A DNA stretch of 64,000 bases. Source: UMGS1696 sp964463375. GTDB taxonomy: Bacteria > Bacillota > Clostridia > Oscillospirales > CAG-272. Within the stretch, counting starts at the first letter, position 1, and each line of letters begins with the position of its first letter. Location of the stretch: assembly GCA_964463375.1 (NCBI GenBank), contig CAYXBQ010000001.1, positions 297,410 through 361,409 of the forward strand, read 5' to 3'. The notes beneath the pieces were generated by a model. The model was given only the letters and a program-made list of their open reading frames with translations. It was not told the origin of the DNA and searched no databases. The position numbers and the translations under genes were made by a program. This document shows, one piece after another, positions 18,053-26,133 of the stretch.

Positions 18053-18595
18053 TCAGAAAAGCAGCGCTTCGTAAGCCACTCTTTTGTCCCCGTTTCGCAA
18101 AAAGATCGTGCCGCAGTGGGTGAATCCGTTTTTGGACAGCATCCCCCGCATGGCAAGGTTTCCCACGTGGGTATCGATCCGCAGACTGGTCTTGCCGGCT
18201 TCCTTGCCCATAGCCTTACCGAATGCCATGGTCTGTCCGGCGATCCCCTGCCCCCGAAAGTCCGGCGAAACGGTGATCCGATGGATGGCGGCGTAGTTGT
18301 GGGTGTCTCCTGTGAGCCAGCGGCCTTCCGGGATCTCTGCATCTGCCACGATGTGGTCATAGGTGGGTTCTCCGTCCAGCAGCAGTGCGAATACCGATGC
18401 GATCCTGCCCGGTTTGTCCATGTCTTCGCTGACCCACAAAATGTCCTCGTCCAGGTCTTTTTCGATGTCTGCTCTGGCGGGGTAGCCGTTCTGCCACTGA
18501 TCGATGCCGAACCGGGCAATGGCGGCTCTTCCCTGGGCATATAGCTCCTCCAGTGCGGGCAGATCTTCTCTGGTAGCTTTCCGAAACTGTAACAT
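18053..18595 (-). CDS. GNAT-family N-acetyltransferase
   Basis: A 180-residue protein with the GNAT fold order: FRKATREDLPALEELYAQG at the start, IHRITVSPDFRGQGIAGQTM (the acetyl-CoA pyrophosphate loop R-G-Q-G-I-A) near residues 113-133, and a C-terminal SLRIDTHVGNLAMRGMLSKNGF motif. Acceptor unknown. The ATG at 18593-18595 has AAGGAG about 7 nt upstream. It follows the activase gene by 87 nt on the same strand and could be the last gene of the sugar operon. Confidence 0.85.
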   Translation of the reverse strand: MLQFRKATREDLPALEELYAQGRAAIARFGIDQWQNGYPARADIEKDLDEDILWVSEDMDKPGRIASVFALLLDGEPTYDHIVADAEIPEGRWLTGDTHNYAAIHRITVSPDFRGQGIAGQTMAFGKAMGKEAGKTSLRIDTHVGNLAMRGMLSKNGFTHCGTIFLRNGDKRVAYEALLF

Positions 18596-18682
18596 AGTAT
18601 CTCCTTTTTCCGAAACAAAACGGATCTCCCCCATAGCGGCATGGTCTCGGCAAAGATCCGTTTCGCTCCTATAGCAAACTGT

Positions 18683-19585
18683 TTAACTAATACAAACTTT
18701 CTTGGTACACATGGCCTGGATGGTCTGCCGGATCTGTTCCATTTCGTCCTTTTCCGGCATGGTGGTGACAAAGCCATCCTTTTTGCCCAGTCTGCCCAGC
18801 TTGCCGGTGCCTAAGGTATGGTAGGGCTCCAGATCCACACGCAGGATATGGCTGTAGCGGTCGGCAGTGGCGGCGATGGCTTTGTAATGTGCCTCGTGCA
18901 TATTGATGCCGGGGATCAGGGGACAGCGCAGGACGATATCCACGCCCGCTGCATCGGCTCTGGCTACGTTTGCCAAAATCGGTGCCTGGGGAACGCCGGT
19001 GTACTTTTTATGCTCGTCCTCCCCGGTGACCTTGTAGTCCAGCAGTACCAGATCCGTGTAGGGCAGGATGGAAGTGAACACCGCTTCCGATGCAAAGCCG
19101 GAGGTCTCGATGGCGGTGTGCAGACCACGGCTTTTGGCTTCCCGCAGCAGTGCCAAAGCAAAGGCAGGCTGATACAGCGGTTCCCCACCGGACAGCGTCA
19201 TCCCGCCGCCGCTTTTGTCGTAGAACGGTTTGTCTGCCATGACCTTGTCCAGCACCTCGTCCACGGTCTGCCGGGTACCTGCCATTTTCAGAGCTGCCGC
19301 CGGACAGACTTCCACGCACTTGCCGCAACGGATGCAGTTTTCTCTGTCATAGATGTGCCCCCTCTCCTGGGAGAAGAGATGGCTGTGCTGTTCACAGATC
19401 CCACAGGCACCGCAGCCGATGCATTTGTTTCCCTCGAACTCCACCTCTGCCTCTGCCTCCAGCCCTTCCGGATTGTGGCACCAGAGGCAGCGCAGGGGGC
19501 AGCCTTTCAGAAACACATTGGTGCGGATGCCGGGACCATCGTGGATCGAAAACTTTTGTATATTGAAAACGATACCGGATTCCAT
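18683..19585 (-). CDS. Glycyl-radical enzyme activating protein (radical SAM)
   Basis: A 300-residue activase that would install a glycyl radical on a partner enzyme using S-adenosylmethionine. The radical-SAM CxxxCxxC is in KGCPLRCLWCHNPEG (Cys at about 29, 33 and 36). Two ferredoxin-type 4Fe-4S motifs follow (CIGCGACGICEQH and CIRCGKCVEVCPAAAL). This insert is absent from PflA but present in activases of other glycyl-radical enzymes. TLSGGEPLYQ is the SAM-binding GGE motif. No glycyl-radical enzyme is encoded in the window, so its partner lies elsewhere. Confidence 0.9.
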   Translation of the reverse strand: MESGIVFNIQKFSIHDGPGIRTNVFLKGCPLRCLWCHNPEGLEAEAEVEFEGNKCIGCGACGICEQHSHLFSQERGHIYDRENCIRCGKCVEVCPAAALKMAGTRQTVDEVLDKVMADKPFYDKSGGGMTLSGGEPLYQPAFALALLREAKSRGLHTAIETSGFASEAVFTSILPYTDLVLLDYKVTGEDEHKKYTGVPQAPILANVARADAAGVDIVLRCPLIPGINMHEAHYKAIAATADRYSHILRVDLEPYHTLGTGKLGRLGKKDGFVTTMPEKDEMEQIRQTIQAMCTKKVCIS

Positions 19586-19620
19586 AGGGTATCCTCCTTT
19601 TTCTCTAACGGTAACGGCGA

Positions 19621-21681
19621 TCACTTGCGGATGTCCGCATAGGCATATACCCCATCGGGCAAATGCGGGGCGGTACGTCTGCCGTCTACGTGATAGCCAA
19701 GGAAGCCTTCCAATACCACCGAGATCGGTGCGCTGGCCCAGGGGTGACAGAGAGAGGTGTTCCACTTTTGCTCCTTACCCCAGGCTTCATAGCAGGTGGT
19801 GGCACCTTCTCTGACCATATTCATCCAGGCGTCGTCTCCGGTCATGAGGGCATAGGCTTCGTCGTACAGTCCGGCACGGCACAGACCGTGGAGCTGGAAA
19901 TAGGTCACGTACACACCGGCACATATGCCCTTATCGGCAACGAAATGTGCCACGTCCCCTTCCCTTCCGTCCGGACAAATGCCGTAGTACAGGGGGATGC
20001 AGTTGGACTGCAAAGCGGCGTGGGTGGTTTTGGTGCTGTCGTGATAATGGCCTTCTGCTTCGTCAAAGAATGCCGCATGGAACGCAGCCTTCACCCGGTC
20101 TGCCAACGGTTCATAAGCGGTACCGGCGATCCGGCACAGCTCCTCGTAGCCATAGAGGCAGCCCGTCCAGAAGGCGTTGAGCACACAGTGGGGGCCGGGC
20201 TCCGGTGTGGGTTCCAGCACGAAATCATAGCCATCCCGCAGATTCTTCGGCCAGTCCACTAAATTCCACATGGTGTCCAGCTCCGTCAGCAGACCATCCT
20301 CGTTCATGAAGCCTTTGAAGTAGTCGATCATCCCGGTCAGCGTGGGCATGGCGGTCCGGAGAAAATCTATATTGCCGGTGAAATCGTAGTGGCGTTTCAG
20401 CAGGATGGGCAGCTGCAAGGAGTAGTCGGCGATCTTTTGATCCAGCGCACCGGGCGCTACGGCACGAATACCGGGGAAATACCGAGCAGAATCCAGCTGG
20501 GCTACGATGGCTCTCTCCAGCATGGTCACGTCTCCGGTGAGCCACAGGTGGGAGTGGGAGGTGATGGTCAGGTCTCCGGCGTACTGTCCTTTTTCCCGGG
20601 AGGGACAGTCCATGAAGATCTCCTGAGAACCCACCTTCACGCCTTCTTTACAGATGGCGAACACCGCTTCCAGCCGAGGATCGTTGGTTTCCAGACGGCA
20701 ATGGTCGTAGTCAAAGGGCGCATACCGGGCATCGGCGGTCAGATCCCAGGCGGGGGCACCGGACAGCGGGCAGATCTCCACATATCGGAAGGTCTTGTAA
20801 TCGTACTGGCGCAGCTCGTTTTTGCCTTCGGCTAAGGTGATGGTCTCTTCATAGGTGCAGTTACAACGCATATCGTACCGCACGCCGGTGTCTGTCACGG
20901 TGGCATCGTAGTCCACATCGGCCAGCAGCTCTTCCCCGCACCGCACGCACACCACGTCTCCGGCATGTCCCACCAGGGTCAGCTTCACATGGGCAGCGAT
21001 CTCTTTGCCAAAGTCGTACAGCATACCGCCGTGGGGACGCTTTTCTCCATTCGGCAGCAGCATCCACTCCTGTTCCGGCCGCATTTCCGTGATGGCGATG
21101 GTAAAGGTGGGCTTGTCTGCTAAGGTGTACACCACATCGGGGAGATACACCGCCGGTTCTGCTTTGCCAAAGGGGATACGCAGATCCATGTCTTCCAAAA
21201 ATTGGGTGTGGTATCCGGTGTGGCGTTTGGCGGTGTAGCGTTTATCTTCCATGCAAGTCCAGCTTGCATCGGTGGCAGTCAGCACGGTCTCCCCTTTGGT
21301 CAGCTCTGCCAGCAGTCCACAGCGCAGGTCGGCACTTTCCCACACCCGGTTGTACAGACCCTGGTAGTACACATCCACGGTGATCTCGTTTGTGCCACGG
21401 CGCAGATACCCAGACACATCCACCTGGTTCCAGCCATACCGGAACAGGTACGATGGTGCGGGACCCTGACACACATACTCGCCGTTGATAGACAGCACAT
21501 AATAATCGTCGGCTGTGATGGACATGGTGCAGTCCTTGGGGTCATCGATACGTACCGTCTTTGAGAAACGATAGTGCAGATTCTGATACGCCACCGGGCT
21601 ATCCTTGGGATCCGGCTCCACAGGTGTCACAGTGGCAAAGACCGGCGGCATGATCCAGCGGGCATCGGTTGGAAACTTCAT
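19621..21681 (-). CDS. GH78-type alpha-L-rhamnosidase
   Basis: A 686-residue cytoplasmic enzyme with an N-terminal beta-sandwich (about 1-230; QGPAPSYLFRYGWNQVDVSG, then YYQGLYNRVW) and a C-terminal (alpha/alpha)6 barrel. The catalytic-region motif DCPSREKGQYAGD is the GH78 counterpart of DCPQRDERLGWTGD, with Glu in the expected general-acid place. There is no signal peptide. The ATG at 21679-21681 has GAGGGAGAAG just upstream. It follows the SIS gene by 16 nt and precedes the activase by 35 nt, so it is in one operon with both. The sugar could be rhamnose or a related 6-deoxyhexose. Confidence 0.82.
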   Translation of the reverse strand: MKFPTDARWIMPPVFATVTPVEPDPKDSPVAYQNLHYRFSKTVRIDDPKDCTMSITADDYYVLSINGEYVCQGPAPSYLFRYGWNQVDVSGYLRRGTNEITVDVYYQGLYNRVWESADLRCGLLAELTKGETVLTATDASWTCMEDKRYTAKRHTGYHTQFLEDMDLRIPFGKAEPAVYLPDVVYTLADKPTFTIAITEMRPEQEWMLLPNGEKRPHGGMLYDFGKEIAAHVKLTLVGHAGDVVCVRCGEELLADVDYDATVTDTGVRYDMRCNCTYEETITLAEGKNELRQYDYKTFRYVEICPLSGAPAWDLTADARYAPFDYDHCRLETNDPRLEAVFAICKEGVKVGSQEIFMDCPSREKGQYAGDLTITSHSHLWLTGDVTMLERAIVAQLDSARYFPGIRAVAPGALDQKIADYSLQLPILLKRHYDFTGNIDFLRTAMPTLTGMIDYFKGFMNEDGLLTELDTMWNLVDWPKNLRDGYDFVLEPTPEPGPHCVLNAFWTGCLYGYEELCRIAGTAYEPLADRVKAAFHAAFFDEAEGHYHDSTKTTHAALQSNCIPLYYGICPDGREGDVAHFVADKGICAGVYVTYFQLHGLCRAGLYDEAYALMTGDDAWMNMVREGATTCYEAWGKEQKWNTSLCHPWASAPISVVLEGFLGYHVDGRRTAPHLPDGVYAYADIRK

Positions 21682-21697
21682 GATCTTCTCCCTCTCC

Positions 21698-22372
21698 TCA
21701 GTGTTCGTCAGCCGCCTTACTTTCGTCGGCCGCCTTACTTTCGTCGGCAGCAAACAGCGTATCCTCTAAGGCAGCACAGAGCCAATGGTATACCGGCAGG
21801 TGCAGTTCCTGTACCATGTAGGTCTCGGTCTGAGGCACCCGGATGGTCACGTCACAAATGGCAGACAGCGCCGATTCCTTGGCACCGGTGAGACCGATGG
21901 TGGTCAGGCCCATGGACTTTGCCACCTTCATGGCGTTGACGACATTTTTCGAGTTGCCGGAGGTGGTGATCCCCATGACCAGATCCCCCGGTCTGCCGTA
22001 GCCATACACCTGCTGGGCATAGACCATGTCGGCAGCTACATCGTTGTTGAATGCCGTCTGTACCGCACTCTGGGACACCAGCGAAATGGCCGGGATCCCA
22101 CGCTGCAGGTTGGCGGCAAAATAGGCGGCGTCCTCCGGGAAGGCGGCGGCAAAGGCTTCTCTATCCTTTTGCACCGGCGGTCGCTTCAGCAAAAAGCCCT
22201 TCATCAGCTCTCCCACGATATGCTCTGCATCTGCCGCACTGCCGCCGTTGCCGCAAAACAGCATCTTACCGCCGTTCCGGTAGCAAGCCAGCATCTTTTC
22301 GTATGCGGCAACGATATCCCCGGCGCAAACGGTCAGGCAGGGGTAGCGATCTGTCAAAATCTGTATTTCCAT
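21698..22372 (-). CDS. SIS-domain phosphosugar isomerase (GmhA-like)
   Basis: A 224-residue SIS protein. FCGNGGSAADAEHIVGELMKG and ITTSGNSKNVVNAM are the phosphosugar-binding loops, most like sedoheptulose-7-phosphate isomerase GmhA. A heptose pathway is not otherwise visible, so it may act on another phosphosugar made by the ROK kinase. The C-terminus ends in a tandem duplication, ADESKA repeated twice then ADEH, caused by an 18-bp DNA repeat. The gene is 21 nt downstream of the ROK gene. Confidence 0.82.
   Translation of the reverse strand: MEIQILTDRYPCLTVCAGDIVAAYEKMLACYRNGGKMLFCGNGGSAADAEHIVGELMKGFLLKRPPVQKDREAFAAAFPEDAAYFAANLQRGIPAISLVSQSAVQTAFNNDVAADMVYAQQVYGYGRPGDLVMGITTSGNSKNVVNAMKVAKSMGLTTIGLTGAKESALSAICDVTIRVPQTETYMVQELHLPVYHWLCAALEDTLFAADESKAADESKAADEH
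21706..21749. repeat. 18-bp tandem repeat at the 3' end of the SIS gene
   Basis: Two near-identical 18-bp units (core CGGCCGCCTTACTTTCG, plus strand) and a partial third stand in tandem at about 21708-21743. They add six residues per unit (A-D-E-S-K-A) to the isomerase tail without shifting frame. Confidence 0.85.
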
Positions 22373-22393
22373 GGTATGTATATCCTTTCGTAT

Positions 22394-23347
22394 TTACAGC
22401 ATCCAGGTGTGTCCTTCGGCGGCTACGGTCAGGGCTGCGATGTCGCCGATGTTTTCTTCCAGCTTGGCAGGCACCACTTCCACTGCCCGGTACGACAGGG
22501 GCAAGCATTCCCGCCGCAGTACCGCCTGCATCCGGTCACATAGCAGCGCACTGTCCCGCATATAAATGGAGCCCAACACGATCCGCTCCGGGTTCAGCAC
22601 GTCCACCAGGATCGCCAGGCCTGCACCCAATTTTTCGGCACAAATATCGTATACGTGAACGGCATCCTCGTGACCCTCTCGTGCGGCGATGGCGATGGAA
22701 CGGGCTGTGATCTCGTCCATGTTGGCAAGGCTTTCGCAATAGGAGCAGGTCTTACCCTGTTGGAACAGCTCCATGGCAATGGTCTTACCGATCTGTGCCA
22801 GGCCGCCGCCACTGCAAAAGCCTTCAAAGGAGCCCGCCTTGCCGTAGCCTACGGGGCCGTGGTCTGCCATACGCACGTGACCGATCTCGCCAGCCATATC
22901 GTTGGCACCGCTGTACAGCCGTCCGTTCAGCACCAGTCCCGCACCCATGCCGGTGCCAAAGGTCAAAAACAGCATATTTTCCGTGCCCACACCGGCACCG
23001 TACTTCCATTCTGCCAGCGCACAGGCATTGGCATCGTTGCACAGGTAGGCAGGCAAGCCGGTCTTCTCCCGCAGCAGCCGGTTGATCTCGATGTGATCCC
23101 AGCCGGGCAGGTTCGGGGGAGACAGGATCACACCGGTTCGAGAATCCAGCGGACCGCCGCAGCTGACACCGATCGACTCCACCGGCTCCGGGCTTTTTTC
23201 CACCAGCTCTACGGCATGGGACAGGATCGTGTCCAGGGTGGTCTGCACGTCCGTGGTAGCAAACTTGATCTTTTCTATAATGGTGCCGTCCTTCTTGCCC
23301 AGCACCAGGGCGCATTTGGTACCGCCTATATCGATTCCAAGATACAT
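22394..23347 (-). CDS. ROK-family sugar kinase
   Basis: A 317-residue kinase with the phosphate-1 loop GIDIGGTKCALVLG at the N-terminus, the sugar-site NDANACALAEW and the GTGMGAGLVLNG phosphate-2 loop. The usual ROK zinc motif (CxCGxxGCxE) is replaced by YGKAGSFEGFCSGGGL, so most of the zinc cysteines are missing. No N-terminal helix-turn-helix is present, so it is an enzyme, not a repressor. It is the first gene of ROK-SIS-GH78-activase, suggesting phosphorylation of the sugar released by the glycosidase. Confidence 0.88.
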   Translation of the reverse strand: MYLGIDIGGTKCALVLGKKDGTIIEKIKFATTDVQTTLDTILSHAVELVEKSPEPVESIGVSCGGPLDSRTGVILSPPNLPGWDHIEINRLLREKTGLPAYLCNDANACALAEWKYGAGVGTENMLFLTFGTGMGAGLVLNGRLYSGANDMAGEIGHVRMADHGPVGYGKAGSFEGFCSGGGLAQIGKTIAMELFQQGKTCSYCESLANMDEITARSIAIAAREGHEDAVHVYDICAEKLGAGLAILVDVLNPERIVLGSIYMRDSALLCDRMQAVLRRECLPLSYRAVEVVPAKLEENIGDIAALTVAAEGHTWML

Positions 23348-23381
23348 ATCGAACCTCCAGCGTATGGTTTCGTTTTCCTAT

Positions 23382-23409
23382 ATTGTACCATATTTCCGGC
23401 ATATTACAA
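23382..23409 (-). promoter_or_regulatory. Probable promoter of the ROK operon
   Basis: TTGTAA and TACAAT on the minus strand are separated by 16 nt, 35 nt before the start codon. A GGAGG ribosome site follows. Confidence 0.6.
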
Positions 23410-23431
23410 GCGTTTTTTGCAAAATTCCGTG

Positions 23432-23475
23432 AAAAAACCGCCACTTTCTCCGTATGGTGCCAGAGAAAGCAGCGG
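23432..23475 (-). terminator. Terminator of the DUF1540 gene
   Basis: CCGCTGCTTTCTC and GAGAAAGTGGCGG pair over 13 positions (two G-T pairs) on the minus strand and are followed by TTTTTT. Confidence 0.8.
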
Positions 23476-23496
23476 TCTTTCCGTATGCGGATCGAA

Positions 23497-23691
23497 TTAT
23501 TTGCAGTTGCAGTTACAGGAATTGTTGCCCAGTACAAAGGATTCGCAGTCTACGCACTGTACCACGGTGGGGTTCTTTTCGTGGGTACCGATGACGACCT
23601 TCTCCAGAGAGCAGTAGTTTTCGGTCTGGGCATGGTGGGCGCAGTTCTTCACAGAGCAGGAAATGCAGTGGTTCGGCTTTTTGGTTTCCAT
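23497..23691 (-). CDS. Small Cys-rich DUF1540 protein
   Basis: A 64-residue protein with ten cysteines arranged as C-x2-C-x4-C (residues 9-17), C27, C46-x2-C49 and the tail C59-N-C-N-C. This matches the DUF1540 pattern, a small clostridial protein thought to bind metal through its cysteines. The start METKK was chosen because GAGGTG lies 7 nt upstream; two codons earlier another ATG is possible. Its function is unknown. It is convergent with nothing and lies just downstream of the CapA-like gene. Confidence 0.82.
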   Translation of the reverse strand: METKKPNHCISCSVKNCAHHAQTENYCSLEKVVIGTHEKNPTVVQCVDCESFVLGNNSCNCNCK

Positions 23692-23800
23692 AATCATACA
23701 CCTCAGCAAATACGAATGTGAAAGCTTCGTTTTCCGGAGAAGCTCTCCACCCATAGTATGGCCGAGGTCTGCTTCGGTTATGCAGAGGGATATGCAAAAA

Positions 23801-24838
23801 TCATTCGTCTGCCACAACGGGCTGCCACGGTTCCTCGTAGGCCAGCACCGGGATCCACGTCCATTCCCAGGACTCGATGGTGTCCTCGGCACACAGCAGC
23901 TTCAAGCGGAAGATACCGGTGTCCAGCGTGGGGAAACGGGTGTCGCCGGAGAGAAAGCTGCCCAGGGACGGCATGATCACACCGTCGCCATACGAAAAGG
24001 GTGCGGTCACGGTGGTATCGTGGGATCCAAGCACCAGATCGGCACCGCTGTCGATCATGGTACGGTAGGCAGTCAGCACCGCCTCTGCATCCGGTTCACC
24101 GGACAGATGTCCGTGGGGATATACCACCAGCAGGTCGCAGGTCTCTTTGACGTTCTCCAACCATGCAAGGATGCGGGACAGATCGGTCTCCTCCTCTCGG
24201 AAGGAGCATAGGTACAGGCCAATGCGGATGCCGCCTTTTTCTAAATACACGGCATGTTCGTCGTTGCCCCACAGAAGACCGCTGTTTTCTATAGCCGTGA
24301 TGGTATCGGTGTATCCTGCCTCACCATAGTCACAGGTGTGGTCGGTCGCCAGGGATACCACCTCCACGCTGCCCTGTGCCAGCACCTCCGCACCCGCAGC
24401 AGGTCCCCGATACCACACCAGCTCGTTTGCATCCTTTTCCACCGGCGTGTAGTCACCGTCTCCCAGCACGCTGCCCAGAGCGCACACGGTCCAGTCGTCT
24501 TCGGCTAAGATGGGTTCGACTTTTTCTAAGAAATAGCCCGGTCCTGCGGAAGCCAGCAGCTCGTTGAAGGTACCGTAGGCACTGCTGCCCAGCATGGAAC
24601 CGATGATGCAGTTGCCCACAAAGCTCAGCTGTACCACCTTTTGGGCATCGGCAGGCTCCGGGATCCCGGTCAGATCTTCCTCCGGCGCAGACTGGGAAAG
24701 CACAGTCCCGCCCGCCTGCATGGGCTGGTAATTCCCGCCGGCGGAAAACAGGTTTTGCAGGATCACGCCTCCCGTCAGCAGCACCAGCACTGCCGTCCCG
24801 CAGATCCGTTTGCACAGCATGGCATCCTTGATGTTCAC
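23801..24838 (-). CDS. CapA-like metallophosphatase-fold protein, membrane-anchored
   Basis: A 345-residue protein with one N-terminal membrane segment (about residues 12-32), then a Ser/Glu-rich linker and a CapA (poly-gamma-glutamate capsule) type domain: VQLSFVGNCIIG, VVSLATDHTCDYGEAGYTDTI, VYPHGHL and DLVLGSHDTTV, which supply the usual metal-site Asn/His/Asp positions. Some are altered, for instance GN in place of the usual GD at the first site. It should be extracytoplasmic. The CapB, CapC and CapE genes are absent, as is common for lone CapA paralogues of unknown substrate. Confidence 0.8.
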   Translation of the reverse strand: MNIKDAMLCKRICGTAVLVLLTGGVILQNLFSAGGNYQPMQAGGTVLSQSAPEEDLTGIPEPADAQKVVQLSFVGNCIIGSMLGSSAYGTFNELLASAGPGYFLEKVEPILAEDDWTVCALGSVLGDGDYTPVEKDANELVWYRGPAAGAEVLAQGSVEVVSLATDHTCDYGEAGYTDTITAIENSGLLWGNDEHAVYLEKGGIRIGLYLCSFREEETDLSRILAWLENVKETCDLLVVYPHGHLSGEPDAEAVLTAYRTMIDSGADLVLGSHDTTVTAPFSYGDGVIMPSLGSFLSGDTRFPTLDTGIFRLKLLCAEDTIESWEWTWIPVLAYEEPWQPVVADE

Positions 24839-24945
24839 GTCCGTCTCTCGCCCTCTCTGTATCGTTTATAGGTAACAGTATACCATATTTTTTGCGAAAT
24901 TGCAAGAGGGTGCGTATTTTTTCGCAGGAAGACGGTATAGAGCCT

Positions 24946-25620
24946 TCACATCTTTTGTTCCCGGCGATAATAGATATAGCTCATCCACACGCTGACAGTA
25001 CACCACAGGATCGTCCACAGCATACATAGCACCATACACAGGATCCCGTCTTCCACAAGGCAGGAGGGCAGCATCGCAAGGCCGCATAGTACCATGGTGA
25101 TCCCGGCGAACCGCTGGCTTTTCTGCCACACCACATCGCTGGCCAGACTCCATTTGGTGCGCAGCCCTACCACCGTATTTCGTGTGGCTTTGGGCAGTAG
25201 ATTGCCGAGCACCACGAACAGTATGCCGGTGACAAAAAAGGTCAGCTGCACGACCCGATCCTGCCAATCTCCCATGGGCAGTGGTTCGTCTACAGCACAG
25301 ATCCCCAGCAGTTGGAAGAATACGCCAAGCACACCCAAAAGGACAAGACTACAGATATTTGCGGTCAGCAGGAGCCTTGCGTGTGCCACGTCTTTCTTCT
25401 GCCAATGGGCAAGACCAACGTAGATGGCGCTGATCACCACAGCCAGCAGAGGGAATATCAGATACACAAACTTGCTGCCGACCCGATCGACTCCACCGGA
25501 TAGGCTGTAATGAACAGGCATCTGTGCCGGAGAGAGTAGTAGCAGGATACAGGTGGTGACAAAGATACCGATGTTCAGGCCAAAGATCCATGTATAATAC
25601 ATGGTATGCAAATGTTTCAT
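24946..25620 (-). CDS. SdpI/DUF1648-family membrane protein
   Basis: A 224-residue protein with six or more hydrophobic helices. The first part (LLLLSPAQMPVHYSLSGGVDRVGSKFV) is the DUF1648 motif region. The second (GNLLPKATRNTVVGLRTKWSLAS) is the SdpI signature loop. In Bacillus SdpI gives immunity to the SdpC toxin and controls SdpR. Here only the immunity/regulator pair is present and no toxin gene. The ATG at 25620 overlaps the regulator stop (ATGA) and follows AAAGGAG. Confidence 0.87.
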   Translation of the reverse strand: MKHLHTMYYTWIFGLNIGIFVTTCILLLLSPAQMPVHYSLSGGVDRVGSKFVYLIFPLLAVVISAIYVGLAHWQKKDVAHARLLLTANICSLVLLGVLGVFFQLLGICAVDEPLPMGDWQDRVVQLTFFVTGILFVVLGNLLPKATRNTVVGLRTKWSLASDVVWQKSQRFAGITMVLCGLAMLPSCLVEDGILCMVLCMLWTILWCTVSVWMSYIYYRREQKM

Positions 25621-25916
25621 ACAGACTCCTTTCTGGTTTCGGGGATCGTGGCAGATGCATCGGACAGGCTGGTGATCCAGAGCAGCACTTCTTCCAGCAC
25701 CGTGGCGTTCAGTTCGTAATAGATGTACTTGCCCTCTCGCCGATCCCGTAGCAGGTCTGCTTCCTTTAGTAGGTTCAAGTGTCGGGAGATGGCTGGTGCG
25801 GACATGGGAAAGTGGGCGGTGATCTCCCCAGCCGCCAGTGGCCCGGTCTTCAGGAGCGTCAGGATCTCTCGCCGGGTCGGATCGGACAGGGCTTTCATCG
25901 TGGCTTGCATAGACAT
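25617..25916 (-). CDS. ArsR-family repressor (SdpR-like)
   Basis: A 99-residue winged-helix protein: MKALSDPTRREILTLLKTGP, then GEITAHFPMSAPAISRHLNLL as the recognition helix and EGKYIYYELN as the wing. It lacks the metal-binding cysteines of ArsR/SmtB sensors, which fits SdpR, whose activity depends on the neighbouring SdpI. It is coupled to that gene by a 4-nt overlap. It probably autorepresses the operon from the promoter at 26048-26076. Confidence 0.88.
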   Translation of the reverse strand: MSMQATMKALSDPTRREILTLLKTGPLAAGEITAHFPMSAPAISRHLNLLKEADLLRDRREGKYIYYELNATVLEEVLLWITSLSDASATIPETRKESV

Positions 25917-25942
25917 GGTCGTGGATCCTTTCATTATAAGTC

Positions 25943-26024
25943 AACGCTGATCAGCGGGAGAAAACGTGCCTAAAAGGCTAAAATTTGTGGCATTTTGGGC
26001 ACGCTTTCAACCTTGACCAGCGTT
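25943..26024. repeat. Imperfect palindromic element; shares a 22-bp core with 40836-40857
   Basis: The arms AACGCTGATC... and ...GACCAGCGTT, with further pairing through CGTGCC/GGGCACG, make an imperfect inverted repeat of about 80 bp between the SdpR promoter and gene. The core GAGAAAACGTGCCTAAAAGG (25958 on) recurs in inverse orientation at 40836-40857. Confidence 0.65.
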
Positions 26025-26047
26025 CACTTAACATTTTGGTTAAATAT

Positions 26048-26076
26048 AGTATAGCACAGACCTGCGCTGTTGTCAA
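26048..26076 (-). promoter_or_regulatory. Strong sigma-A promoter of the SdpR/SdpI operon
   Basis: Consensus TTGACA and TATACT at 17-nt spacing on the minus strand. Just downstream TTAACC/GTTAA half-sites could serve as an operator. Confidence 0.8.
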
Positions 26077-26133
26077 GTGGGAGAAGCGCAAAAAAGAGAC
26101 CCTCTTGTCATGTGAAAAGGATCTCTTTCTCCA

